Below, in pieces: positions 45,591 to 57,230 of a DNA stretch of 64,000 nt (position 1 is its first letter; each line of letters starts with the position of its first letter). This DNA is from Rhyzopertha dominica (Eukaryota > Arthropoda > Insecta > Coleoptera > Bostrichidae). The notes under the pieces are model-generated. The model was not told the origin of the DNA, did no database searches, and worked only from the letters and a program-made list of their open reading frames with translations. The DNA lies in contig QCXZ01000053.1 in assembly GCA_025024175.1 (NCBI GenBank), positions 7,502,001 to 7,566,000 on the forward strand. The letters run 5' to 3'. Made by a program: the position numbers and the translations under genes.

Positions 45591-47411
45591 TGCGACGCCG
45601 TTTTTCTACCAAACGATGTTGTCAACCCAGATGTTCCAATGTAGTCCGCGTCCCGCCGCTGCAGTCGGAGAGTAGGGGGGTTCCAATATTTTTAACGATA
45701 ACTATAGGCGCCACAAAATTTTACAATTCCACAGCGGACTACTCAGACGAAAATTTTCAAAAGCTACGATGGAAATCAAACACCAAAGCTCGGGTAGAAG
45801 CGTAGTTTAATTAACGAAAACTATGAGAGGTACAAGTAATGATAAAGAAAGAATAAAGTTTGAACCTCAATTAGTTACTTAAGATAGATCGAACTTAAAC
45901 GACTAATATGAGAGAATTTCGAACATATAACCAAAATGACACTCAACAATCAAAATTAACCCTTCCCAATGAGCACCACAACTATGTGCCCGGTCACCGA
46001 GTACCAGTAAATAACTAGAAAATCTGTGAATCGCCCGTTAATTTCCGCACTGGCCAGCGCTTCGCATTAACGAGTGACGCAACAAAAACGAACGACGAAC
46101 GAAAAATCGTCACAAACGATCGACAATATCGGTGATACCCGCGAGCAATAGCCCTGTGGCGTTACAGATAATTTAAAATAATAAATGGAATCGAACTGAA
46201 GGTTCGATTGTGAAAGAAGGGTGATGGGACAAGCTATATACTCAAATTCACTAGCTGAAGGCTCCTACGGCAATGTATATATGAGCTGAAGGCTCGCCCA
46301 AGTTAAACAAACAAATACAAGAGCTGACGGCTCATACAAGTTATCCAAAACAATTACAAGAGCTGAGGGCTCATACCAGTTATTCAAAACAATTACAAGA
46401 GCGGAGGGCTCATACAACAAGTTTTTCCGTTGACGGACAGCTAAATAACCTCAAGGTTTACAACGTATCAAGCAATAACCACCGAGATGGAATCTACACC
46501 GCGGATTCTGCGCTCCGACTTAAGGGTCAACGACCTCCTACTTAAAATTTAAGCTTATCTGCGCTCTCCTGCTGGTTGGGGTCCCACATGTACGGTCCTC
46601 CACACCAAGGGTCGCCAGCTACTAGGGTTGAATCTTCCTAACCGGAAGGATGGCAGCACAAATTCCCAAATCCAATCCCAAGTGATGAGTCCCAACTCTA
46701 CGATTCTCAACTTCTTCAATCTTCAAAAGCTATCCAGACAGGAATAAGGCCCAGATGTCAATCACACGAACGAAGGCGAAGCGATAGCAATATCGATAAG
46801 TATACGATAAGATAAGATGAGAACCGAAAAGGAAAGAAAATAAAAGAGAAGAAAAGAAAAGAAAAGAGCCCTAAAATATTAAGGAGGGTATTAATACTCG
46901 TTCGATTAATTAGTATTTTACTCACTATAGTTGGTGTGCGGCTCTGATTGCAGAAATATTCGTGGCAAATCTTGTCGATAACCCAAAATCCCAAAATGGT
47001 CACGTGTGGATGTTCAATAATGCAAAATCAACCATTCAGCCAATTCCAAAAGCCCAACTTACATCCACACGTCTAATTGAAGATTTTCCAAGCGGATCCC
47101 ACTTTGGTAACCAATCGATGCTCTATTTACTTAGAAAAATCTTCCCAAAAATCGACAATACCACGTTCTCACATTCAATTCGCAACAGGTCAAAATACTA
47201 ATAGGAAAGAGGAAATTCTTCCTGCTGTCAAGTGACTCGCTCAAAATCTACGCGCAAGCGTTAGGCTTAACGGCGGAAGTGTCTGCAGTACCGATGATCA
47301 CGCCCAAGCAAACAAGGACTAAGCAACAACTAATAATGGTTTCAGGTTCACTGTGTACAACGAGAAGCCTATGCGCCAGGCGTGAGCGACTGACAAAATA
47401 TGAATGTTACA
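45591..47411. mobile_element. 1.8-kb TG..CA insertion, possible solo LTR
   Basis: Begins TGCGACGCCG and ends ATGTTACA, flanked by CAAT on both sides (45587-45590 and 47412-47415). Inserted in the piggyBac ORF. No RT, integrase or transposase motif is visible. It holds a short tandem array (46250-46420) and a GGGTCGCCAGCTACTAGGG-like block near 46608-46627, of a sort I associate with insect LTRs. TG..CA ends and a 4-bp duplication favour a solo LTR, but 1.8 kb is long and I did not find a TATA/AATAAA pair, so a non-autonomous element of another class remains possible. Confidence 0.55.
46250..46425. repeat. Tandem array with GAGCTGAGGGCTC units
   Basis: About four to five diverged units of roughly 38-40 bp, each containing GAGCTGA(A/C/G)GGCTCATAC and ACAATTACAA. 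GAGC..GCTC can pair within each unit, giving a series of small hairpins. Confidence 0.75.
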
Positions 47412-47955
47412 CAATGTTCAAGTATCGTGTCCTCGGGTCATAAAAGAATATAATGAACACATGGGCGGCGTTGATTTGATGGATAGCTTCATTGGTCGAT
47501 ATCGCATCCGCATAAAGTCGAGAAAGTGGACAACGAGGCTTTTCTACCACTTGTTAGACATGACTGTCATCAATGCTTGGGTACTATACAAAACGGTAAA
47601 CACAATGAAAGGAAAACTTCAGAAGAATATTATGAAGTTAGCAGATTTTAGAACTGAGCTTGCCGATACTTTATGTAGATATCAAAGTCACTCGAAAAAT
47701 AAAAGGGGAAGACCCAGTACCAATAGTCGACAAGACACTACAGTACCTTCTAAAAGACCCCGGACAGGTGTACAAGTACTACCCTCTACTGACGTGCGTT
47801 ACGATTGTATTGGTCATGAAAAAATATTTATGGATTCTAGAAATACAAGTAAATTTAATAATTGTAGGAAACTTACCTCCTGTTTCTGTAAAAAGTGTAA
47901 AGTGTCGTTATGCGATTATAAAAACAATCAATGTTTCGCATTATTTCATGCATAA
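47412..47955 (+). pseudogene. piggyBac transposase, part 2
   Basis: Continues part 1 after the insertion: VQVSCPRVIKEYNEHMGGVD contains the third catalytic Asp (GVDLMDSF, at about 47470), then RKWTTRLFYHLLDMTVINAW, LADFRTELADTL and a C-terminal Cys-rich finger (NCRKLTSCFCKKCKVSLCDY, CFALFH) that in this family binds the element ends. It stops at 47953-47955. Apart from the insertion and the 1-base shift, all domains of a normal piggyBac transposase are present, so the copy was probably active in the past. Confidence 0.9.
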
Positions 47956-48105
47956 GTTCTTTATGGCGTTAATGCCTGAAGTATCAAAACTGATACCTGT
48001 TTTTTTCTAAATAAATATGCAAAATAAATATTGCGATTTTTTAGCTATTTTTTCCTTCATCTAGACCCTCAAGCAAACACAGTAATATTAAAAATAAATC
48101 ACTTT

Positions 48106-48131
48106 CGTAAAATCAGGCTACTAAGGGTTAA
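48106..48131. repeat. piggyBac right terminal repeat and TTAA
   Basis: TAAAATCAGGCTACTAAGGG ends at 48127 and is followed by TTAA (48128-48131), the piggyBac target. No matching CCCTTAGTAGCC left end was found upstream; that end is apparently lost at the mariner junction. Confidence 0.7.
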
Positions 48132-48134
48132 AAT

Positions 48135-48710
48135 TCCATCTCATAGCACCCCTGGGCACAATGACAAACCAAAGGAGTTTTAAGAAACGGCATAGCACCC
48201 ACTTGAGTGTAATTTCGTCTATTTCAGTAAACAAAATTAAAAAAAAAAGTTAAGACAATTGCGTCAACAAGTCTATCTTTATCAATAAAACCAAACATGT
48301 GTACTCTAATTTATTAAAATAAAACTAGTATTACTGCGTATTCTTATTTCTGTCAGTAAGTATTATATCATGAAATACTGTTTCCAGCAGTCCGGGAAAA
48401 TGTTTAGATATACAAACATTATTTAATATTATAAGTTCTTACGATACTGTATTGTACATGTGCCAAACTGATATTTGAGTTAGCCATTTTTATTTTCTAA
48501 ACTTGGTGTCGCAATCTCAATATCCTTTAGCTTAGTTTGAATAGTGGAAGTAGATAAGGAAGTACCTTGTATATTCAAAGGTTTTTAAGTTTTTGACACC
48601 AAAGCAGTAGAGCATTTCAAAATCAAAGTTATTTTTATCCCGATGTATCACGTATTAGACATACGCACTACCTTAGTACATTTTTTTATAATCGATTACT
48701 CTTTAACCAC
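48135..48710. other. No gene recognised
   Basis: AT-rich spacer between the piggyBac right end and the intact mariner. Confidence 0.5.
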
Positions 48711-48718
48711 TAGAGATA

Positions 48719-50053
48719 CGAGGCATGTTTTTTAAGTAAGTACCGTTTTGCGATTCCGCCGCCGCAGCGCTACGGTCGGCGTTCCGCGAATGCGCGCTAG
48801 TTACCTACATCTCTTGTCTACGCACTGACGCCATTACAGTTTGATTCTTCATTGTATACGTTGTTTACTGAGTGTTTAAGATGCCTCCGACAATCGTGAG
48901 TCCCGCCGATTGTGAAGTACGGGCTGTTATACGATTTCTTAGTGCTAAAGGCGTAAAACCGATCGATATTCATCGTGAGATCTGTGAAGTTTACGGACAA
49001 AACATTATGAGTGATGGAATGGTAAGGAAATGGGTGAGAGTATTTAAAGATGGCCGCACAAATGTGCATGATGAAGAACGGAGTGGGCGTCCTTCGGTCG
49101 TTAATGAAGATTTGGTGCAGAAAGTGAACGAAAAGGTGACAGAAAACAGACGCTTTACAATTTCATCATTGTGCGACTGCTTTCCTCAATATTCTCGTAG
49201 TGTTTTGTATCGCATTGTGACCGTGAACTTGAATTACCGGAAATTGTGTTCACGTTGGGTTCCGAAAATGTTGACGGATTTGCACAAAACCCAACGTTTA
49301 GGCAGTGCATTGACTTTCCTTGGGCGGTACCACAATGAAGGTGAAGATTTTTTAGACCAAATTGTTACTGGTGACGAAACATGGGTGGCCTACGTCACAC
49401 CAGAATCTAAACAACAATCCATGGAATGGCGACATTCATCATCACCTAAAAAAGTGAAGTTTAAGCAAACAATTTCTGCCCGGAAAATCATGTGCACAGT
49501 TTTTTTGGGACAGAAAAGGAGTATTGCTAGTGGAGTTTCTGCCTTGTAATGAGACAATCAATGCAGCGTCTTATTGTAAGACATTGAACAATCTGCGTCG
49601 TGCAATCCAGAACAAAAGACGTGGCAAGTTGAGTAAGGGTATCGTTTTGCTGGCATGACAATACCCGTCCAGATGTGGCTAATCGGACCAAAAGATCTCN
49701 TCAAATCTTTTAAATGGGAAACTCTAGATCATNCTCCANACAGCCCTGATCTGGCGCCCAGCGACTACCATTTGTTCCTGCACTTGAAGAAACACCTGGG
49801 TGGTCAGCGTCTTCAAGACGATAACGAAGTCGAAACATTTGTGATGCAGTGGTTAACAAGTCAGGCGGCAGAATTTTATGAGGAGGGTATTCAAAAACTG
49901 GTGCCACGTTATGACAAGTGCCTCAATATTCACGGAAATTATGTAGAAAAGTAGATTAAGGTACAGGCTTTCATGTAAGATAAAATTATCACGATATCTT
50001 TGCACGTCTTTTTTTAAATTCCAAAACGGTACTTACTTAAAAAACATGCCTCG
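48719..50053 (+). mobile_element. Full-length mariner element (1335 bp)
   Basis: Perfect 32-bp terminal inverted repeats (CGAGGCATGTTTTTTAAGTA and onward to CCGTTTTG) and TA on both sides (48717-48718, 50054-50055). Size is normal for mariner. The same family as the truncated copy at 43712, 5 kb away. Confidence 0.95.
48881..49954 (+). pseudogene. mariner transposase (DD34D), frameshifted
   Basis: From ATG 48881: HTH region (CEVRAVIRFLSAKGVKPIDI, SDGMVRKWVRVFKDGRTNVH), GRPSVVNEDL, then catalytic Asp in IVTGDETWVAYV (about 49365), a linker with WRHSSSPKKVKFK, and after a frameshift near 49505 the second Asp in HDNTRPDVANRTK (about 49660) and the third in SPDLAPSDYHLF (about 49760). I count 34 residues between the last two, the DD34D spacing of mariner. 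C-terminus IQKLVPRYDKCLN..GNYVEK. Ns at three positions near 49700-49740 are uncertain bases. One or two frameshifts make it inactive. Confidence 0.9.
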
Positions 50054-50059
50054 TAATTT

Positions 50060-51125
50060 TAATTAAGCAGGTGGTATAGCTAACACACAAAAGTTAAATG
50101 TTTTCAGACAAGTAGCACTTAACATGGTTATCCTTCGGTACTTATCCCGTTGCTTATCTACATACTAAGAAATGTCTGAATTGTATTTTACAGAAAATAT
50201 TTCAAAATGTTAGGGTTTCCTATTTCGGGTATAAGTTAATTAATATTCAACCATTCATAGCTTGTTCTTTATTTGCCCACCAAAAAACTATAAAGCATTG
50301 CAGTATACTTCACTATATTTTCTCGAAGTAGGTATGTGAACTTCTGAACCCGTTTCATTTTAGTCACTCCCTGTACACAAGTAGGAAGCGGCGCTTAAGA
50401 TTTTGATTTTTTACGATGCTCCCAACAGAAGAAGCAGATTATCCCACACGTCTGCAGATTACCTCAAACAGGATCAACCTGAAGCATCTCGCGTTTCTGT
50501 TTGCTCTTCTGTCTGTTCGTTTTTGTCTCATTGGCAAGAACGTGATGTACCTCGGTTTCAACGGCCTTTTGCGGAAAACGAGAGCAGTAATTACTGCCCC
50601 GCCTGGATCCGTGTGAGAATGGCAGCAAACTACCGAGTGTCTCATCTTTTTTTCCCAGCAAAACATAAGCGGTGGCTCTACTCCACCTGTTGGATCGGTA
50701 TTTACCAGGCCTGATGGATTGCGGCGCTTAGTTCATCTCCGTACCGTGTAATTGCTACCTGTTCTCATTAACGATGTGGCATTTCAGAAATTATGACAAC
50801 TGCGTTATTATACAAATACTGTAGGTAAAAAAGGAACCTTCTGCATACGAGGATAACTGATCAGTTACTATCCCTAATGCAGTTGGCGTTAAAATGAAAT
50901 TAAAATCTAATGTCATTCGAAAGCTTATTATTTGACATAATACGTGAATGAGCAAAAATTTTATTTTTCGAAAACTGTCATCAAAAGCTGACATTTTCGT
51001 TAATTTTCAGTTGACAAAGGGAACCTTTTTGTGATCTAGCTGCGAAAAACTTGTTTTCTAGAATTAATTTTATTAATATTCATTTTACATAATATAACAT
51101 TTTAATAACAAAACAGTAACTATTA
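50060..51125. other. Unassigned; GC-richer block at 50395-50765
   Basis: The block at about 50395-50765 has overlapping open frames of 65-103 codons on both strands and a higher GC content than its surroundings; GCGGCGCTTA occurs near both ends (50389, 50722). I recognise no protein. Could be an exon of an unknown gene or part of a repeat. Confidence 0.3.
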
Positions 51126-51127
51126 TA

Positions 51128-53424
51128 CAGGGTGATTTTTTGAAACCTTCACACCTTAAATAACTTTAAATATAGCAAAAATTTAAAAATTTGCAAAAAC
51201 AGGTAAACTTTTGTTTGCAGGGGGACAACTTTTGAGATAAGTTTTTAATGGATAGCGCTTACTCTCTGAGCAGAGTAGACACCCCTTTAAAAATTTAAAA
51301 TGGAACTATCCATCTTGTGATACATCATTTGAAAGCTTATTTCACAAAGAGTCTGGCCATGTAATTAGTTTTACCACGTTTAACTTATTGACGGGGTAAT
51401 AGATTAATAGTGCCTACGAAACAGGTTGCTTATTAAATTGAATATTTTGGACTCTTTTCAAACAAAATGTATTTTATTTTAGAGCGGAAACAAAATTTGT
51501 CCTTACGAGAACCCAAAATTTAAACAAACAACTTGTAAAAAATATGACACTTAAAAAAAACTCCCAGAATACTGAAAATTTTCTTTTAACATTATTATTA
51601 ACATTAAAGTATTTATCATGTAATTTTTTAGAAAGTCCATGTCCACGAAAAAGAAAAATTATTTATTTGTAACTCCAAAAACAGTGTGAACAAAACCATA
51701 GAAATTCAAACCTTACAATAGATTCTCAAAATGTGCACCACCTCTTTCCATACAATAATACAGACGGTTCTCGAACTCCTGCTGCACTTTTCGGAAAGTT
51801 TCAGGTGGAATCCTCCTGCACTCGTTAATAATTCTTTCTCGCAGATCGTCCAGGCTAGTAGGTTGTGTTTTGTAAACCACAGATTTTAAATGACCCCATA
51901 GAAAGAAATCTAAAGCAGTCAAATCGGGTGATCGTGGCGGCCATTCAATTGTTCCACGCCTACCAATCCAGTGAAGAGGAAATCTATGATTTAACCAATT
52001 TCGCACATTAATGGCGTAATGCGGTGGGGCTCCATCATGTTGGTAAAACAATTCGTATTCATCCAACATTGGATTTCCTTCAGGGTCACGTTGGTTTTCT
52101 AATTGCTCTGTGATTAAAGGATCAATAACGTTATCAAGTAATTCTAAATACATTCCCCCATTTAGCGTCCCATCAATGAAAATTGGACCTACAATTGCGT
52201 TGCCAAGTATTCCAGCCCAGACGTTCAGCTTCTGAGGAACTTGTGTATGACCTTCTCGAAAAATATAAGGATTTTCGTCACTCCAGTACCTGACGTTATG
52301 TTTATTTACAGAGCCGTTCAAAAAAATGTGCATTCATCACTGAAGCAGATATTTTTTATTAGATTTGGATTTACTATAATCTTTTCTGTCATAATTTCGC
52401 AAAATTGCAGTCTTCTATCGAAGTCATCTTCGCCGAGTTCCTGGAGAGTTTTCATCTTATAGGGATGGAATTTGTGCAGTTTTGTAACTTTCCTTACAGA
52501 TGAATAAGAAAGTCCAGTGGCTGTAGAAATGTTACGCAAAGAGCTAGTTGGATCCATTGCAAAATGACCAAGTACTTCAAGTTGGGCCATTTCATCAACG
52601 ACTCTATTCCCTGCCCTTTTTTGTTTACTACAGATCCAGTGTCTTGAAATTTCTGCACGAGATCGAGAATGTACCTAGCGTCAACATTTTTATCGGGGTG
52701 CCGTTCGTTAAACACCCTTGCTGACGCACGAGCACAGCTATGCTCAGCACCGTAAATAAAAATTATTTCTACCCTTTCGGCAGTTGAATAAACCATTATC
52801 ACTTGGACTCTCACTTTAAAATTTCACGCGATTTATAAAAAGGAATGTGAACAAAAAGATGGTCGTGCCAAAGAAGTAGCCAAAAAGTTGAAACAAAAAA
52901 TTGGAAACACAAAGTAGATAATTATTTAGCCAATTCAGTATAAACTGTCGAGTTGCAATATCAAGTAATGTCGAAAGAAAATTTTAAGTATTTTTGGCAT
53001 TTTGCTTAGGTGTAACAATTATTTTTTAACAAGTTTTTTTAGGCTTAAGTAAGGACAATTTTTATTGTAACTGCAAGACAATAAATTTTGTTAAAAAAAG
53101 TCCAAAATATTCCATTTTATAAGCCACTTGCTACAATGCACTTTTTGACCCACTACCCCGTCAATGGGTAAAAAATAGTAAAACTAATTACATGGCAAGA
53201 CTCCTTGTGTAATAAGCTTTTAAATGATGTATCGTAAGATGGGTAGTTTCATTTAAAATTTTTGAAGGGGTATCTACCCCGCTAAGAGGGTAAGCGCTAT
53301 CCATTAAAAACTTATCTCAAAAGTTGTCCCCCTGCAAACAAAAGTTTACCTGTTTTTGCAAAATTTTAAATTTTTCCTCTATTTAAAGTTATTTAAGGTG
53401 TGAAGTTTTCAAAAAATCACCCTG
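51128..53424 (-). mobile_element. Full-length DD41D element (2.3 kb) with about 400-bp terminal inverted repeats
   Basis: Ends CAGGGTGATTTTTTGAAA and the complement, flanked by TA (51126-51127, 53425-53426). The inverted repeats run inward for about 400 bp with roughly 15 percent differences, including the blocks AAACTTTTGTTTGCAGGGGG and GGATAGCGCTTAC, much longer than is usual for mariner-type elements. One transposase gene on the minus strand lies between them. Confidence 0.95.
51713..52796 (-). pseudogene. DD41D (rosa-like) transposase
   Basis: Minus strand from ATG 52796: MVYSTAERVEIIFIYGA, ARASARVFNERHPDKNVDAR, a second HTH (TSSLRNISTATGLSYSSVRK), FHPYKMKTLQELGEDDFDRR, first catalytic Asp in CFSDECTFFLNG (about 52330), YWSDENP, VPQKLNVWAGILGNAIVGP, second Asp in FYQHDGAPPHYAINV (about 52025) and third in RSPDLTALDFFLWG (about 51910), then ERIINECRRIPPETF. 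I count 41 residues between the last two Asp (DD41D). Frameshifts near 52600 and in a T-run near 52325 split it into three frames. All catalytic residues survive, so decay is recent. Confidence 0.9.
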
Positions 53425-53587
53425 TATGAAAAAAGTAACAAGACAATTACAATTTATTTTGCACTACATCTAAATGAAAATACCGATACTGCAGTGAGTT
53501 AGATTTATGCCAGATGTAGTGCTATCAGTTATCGTAGCTTTTAGTTCTGGGTGTTCAATGAAGCTGCTGCTATAATTGTTTAAGTTT

Positions 53588-54207
53588 ACTGCGCACGTTG
53601 TATTATTGGTAAGTTATGTGCCTCTGCTGAAGATGGTAACAGTTTATTTGCGACTGAAATTTTATTTGGAATAGAATCTTCTATATAAGTCTCGGAAGAA
53701 TGTCTAAAGCAGTGCACTGTATTAGTATCGTTTCTGGATGAGGCAAATTGGGATACATTGCTATTTCTTTTGGCACATTCCTTATTTTGTTGACGCCAAC
53801 CACTTGGTTAACACATTTTTCAGTAACAAGCTTAACAAAAAATCTTCAACTTGTAAAGCACAGTATTTGAGGCATATCTGCGTTTGGACAGAACTTGAAA
53901 TCACAAAACATCTCGGAGTATGAGTCTTGGAATCAGAAATTCTTATAATAATAATTGAATTTTTGTCTTCTAATTCATCTGTCGTTATTTCAGTAGCTCA
54001 TCTCTTCTCAAAGCTCCACAAACTCCAATAATTAAAATGACCTGTAAAGTTGCTCAGAATTAGATGAGTCAGTAGATTTATATTAATTTGAATTACCTTT
54101 TCTAGCAGAAATCTACTATCAAGTACCTCTTGTAAAAATCTCTCAATTTCCTCTTTCGTTAGAATTCTGGACTTTTTAGGACGGTATGCAACTGATTTGC
54201 TTTTCAA
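53588..54207 (-). pseudogene. Insect tyrosine recombinase, catalytic domain relic
   Basis: The minus strand reads PKKSRILTKEEIERFLQEVL, then IIGVCGALRRDELLK with the catalytic Arg of the tyrosine recombinase box I, then (after stops) KCVNQVVGVNKIRNVPKEIA, and near the end SSETYIEDSIPNKISVANKL with a Tyr in the position of the nucleophile. The H-x-x-R box between NLPHPE and SSETY is missing. This is the type found in many insect genomes as Crypton- or DIRS-like uncharacterised integrases. The N-terminus at 63492-63645 looks like the same family. Inactive relic. Confidence 0.65.
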
Positions 54208-54209
54208 AT

Positions 54210-56140
54210 ATGGTATTAGTTTCTAAAGTTTCTGATATTTACATTTTCTTTAGCATTCAGTGTACATTTTAGCATTAATATACTGATCATATTGTCGAAG
54301 GTTTAACTTTATTATTATTGTTAGTTTTTTTAAATGTTACATGAAAAGATTTGTTAATAAATGCTATATCGGCGTTCCATAGCGCACAGTGCCGTGGCTG
54401 ATAGCATCAATGTATCATAGCCATTTTGGCTAATTGTTATAGCTTTCTTTTTTATCGTTTTGTTTCTTTTGTATCAAATTGGCCTAATAAAGAGTTGTAT
54501 TATTATTACGATTATTAATTCCCGTAAGCTACCTACTGTGCATCAAACTTAGTATATATTGTAACTTGTGCTTAGTACACTTGGTTTTAATTGCACAAAA
54601 AGCATTGTTAGATTCAATCTAATATTTTGGCCTGACAAATAATTAATAAAATACAATCATACAGTCAAATCAATTACTATGAAATCAACAAGCTATTTAC
54701 GTGGGTACATAAATACTATGAAGACTATAGCGCAATACATTAATTTGTATGCATTTTGTTGTCAATTATGACCAAGTGTGATGGTGCGGATAGCAAAATT
54801 TAGTTACTTGCATAATAAACTTGATAACATTATTTATAAAAAAAAATCTCCCAAATTAATTAATATATACAAAAGTATATACTTTTTAAATCTCTGTATG
54901 TAAAAAGATTATAAGAATCTGATAAATAATGGTCATTTTGACATATTTATGCCAACACAAATATATTTGTCGCNTATAATTTTAGTACGGCTTACAAATG
55001 NATTTNATGTACTGCACTGTTATTTTAAAATAAAAAATTACAGAGGACAAATACCGAAATATCAAGCATAATCAACCCTAACCACCACCGCGAAACTGTG
55101 GAAGATATATCTCAAGTTATTTAGGATGTACTTTAGTTGTTAATATTGCCAATATAGCCTTTGATGACATTCTTGTAAAAGGAACATATCGGGATTTCAA
55201 AAATATTAGGATTACCACCATTTATCAGAAACACGAGACTCTCGTCACGGGACCGAGACAAAAAAACATGCATTTCCGAGATCGAGACCACGCAAGTCTC
55301 GGTCTCGTAGCACCGAAACCGAAGCACTAGAAATTAGTCATTGTCGTATATTTATCGTTCGCAGGAATATAATGCATCTACTCTTTAGCCGCGGCTAAAT
55401 GATCAAAAACAAAGAACAGAACGGCACCATTGCTGGTGATTGTCACTTTCGTTTTGCTAGGATGTCACTATTGTTTTTTTTCCAACAGAAACATCGGTTT
55501 CTATTTGTATTTTCCTTTCAGTTTGGTCAAGTAATGTAACTATACGTGAAAAGTATTCCGTGATCTTAAAAATCTCAGTTCGAATACTGAATATAAAGTA
55601 TGGGAACTTAATGTGAGATGTATATAGAATTTGCACATTATTTTTCTTAAGAATGAGTCATTTTTATTTTTTTCTGCAAATCTCAGTAACTGTCGATCTT
55701 TTAACATTTCAGAGTTCACCATCGTTTTTTTGAAAACATCAAGTCAGAACCAAGAAATGCATTGTGGCTCATAAATGATGACAAACTGTTTGATTGTTTC
55801 TATAATGACTCAATGTAAACTGACTTACATAGCTCTCTCCTCTCTCTCTCGATAAAAAAAACGTCTTTCTAAGAAGAATCTTATAATACTAGTAACACCG
55901 CGTCTCCTTGATAGACAGGAAGAAGACAGTAATTGGATCTGGTGTGTAATTAATTTATGCAACATTAAAGAACCTGCCCTTCTAAAGGCGTATCGACTAT
56001 AATGACGAAACTTGTATTAATGGAATTAAATACTCGTAATGCGGTAGTCGCCTGAACCCAAAATATTGGCGAAACAGCCAAAGCTTTATTCAGGGTCGCT
56101 CCTAAGTATGAAACCAACAGGACATTTTAGGTTCTGTTCG
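54210..56140. other. No gene recognised
   Basis: AT-rich. A run of CGAGAC/GTCTCG motifs at 55220-55310 is described under findings. Frames at 55133-55327 and 55540-55722 have no motif. Confidence 0.4.
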
Positions 56141-56149
56141 ACCAATTTT

Positions 56150-56370
56150 TCTGAAACTGTGCTTGAGTCTATAGGTAATTCAAATGCATTTTTTTGAATT
56201 TTTTCAACTCCGTATCAGCACTCGTTTCCGAGATATGGGCGCAAGCTGCATTTTTAAAATGAAAAGGGGGGTTAAAGGCACATCATTGAAAAGTATAATT
56301 TTTTCCTTTTTTCGAAAATGTATTACAATTGTACAATTTATTGTTTCTGAGTTGAGAAGAATGCGATAAC
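56150..56370. repeat. Dispersed repeat, partner of 60-260
   Basis: GAGATATGGGCGCAAG, AATGTATTACAATTGTACAA and TTTATTGTTTCTGAGTTGAG follow in the order seen at 165-250. Confidence 0.6.
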
Positions 56371-56510
56371 AAACTTGGATCTTGCAAAACACTTCGGGGT
56401 AAAAACCACATTCGTTTATCGCCAAGAAAGAAAAAAAAACTGCAGGTGTCTCAATTTTCCTCGTGAATCGTGATAATTACATTCACTTTGTTATTTGCAA
56501 TCGCAATGCC

Positions 56511-56610
56511 NNNNNNNNNNNNNNNNNNNNNNNNNNNNNNNNNNNNNNNNNNNNNNNNNNNNNNNNNNNNNNNNNNNNNNNNNNNNNNNNNNNNNNNNNN
56601 NNNNNNNNNN
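56511..56610. other. Assembly gap (100 N)
   Basis: Exactly 100 N at the edge of a LINE relic. Confidence 0.95.
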
Positions 56611-57230
56611 TACTGATTTTTTCATTTATTTTTTCATCCATACTTCCATTGCTTTGTATTGTAACTGCTAGGTACTTAAAACTTTTAACCTGTTCTATTT
56701 GTTTCCCATTTATTTTTACGTCTATCTTTTTGTCCTCCTTTCCTATGACCATCGTTTTAGTCTTGCTCGTATTTATTAACATTTTACGTTTTATAAGTTC
56801 TTTCTCCCACAACTCTATATTTTGTTGTTTATTTTCTGCACAGATCATCTGCAAATGCATATTCTGCTAGCTCTATCATCTTTAATTTTCTATATCTTAA
56901 TTGTGATTCCATATTGCGTGTTCTGACATGTATAAACTCTCTATGCTTTTTCTGAGCTTATTATTTATACCTCTTCTTCATACTTTTCCAGACCACTTTT
57001 CTAGGGATGTTAACAAATGCGTTCTCTAAGTCCAAGAATGCTAAACAGATTCCTTTTTCTTTGCCTATCTTTTCAGCCATTTATTTAATCGTAAATATAA
57101 GGTCCTATGTGCTTCGTCCTCTTCCAAACCCGCTTTGTGCTTCGTTCCAACTTTTCTCTTAATCTTGCTTCGATCAGTCTTTCATAAACCTTTGCTACTA
57201 CACTTAACAACGTAATTCAATCCAAAAAGG
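56611..57230 (-). pseudogene. RTE-like LINE RT fragment
   Basis: The minus strand from 57230: VVAKVYERLIEARLREKL, then broken RT frames, and QMICAENKQQNIELWEKELI, NTSKTKTMVIGKEDKKIDVK, INGKQIEQVKSFKYLAVTIQ and SNGSMDEKINEKIS, the thumb segment with YLGVTI. The tail runs into the 100-N gap. The same clade style as the LINEs at 35.6-36.8 and 38.2-41.4 kb. The catalytic ADD segment is not readable. Inactive. Confidence 0.7.

Noticed and set aside
46838..46868. AGAAAAGAAAAGAAAAG run
   Set aside because: Simple low-complexity sequence inside the 1.8-kb insertion.
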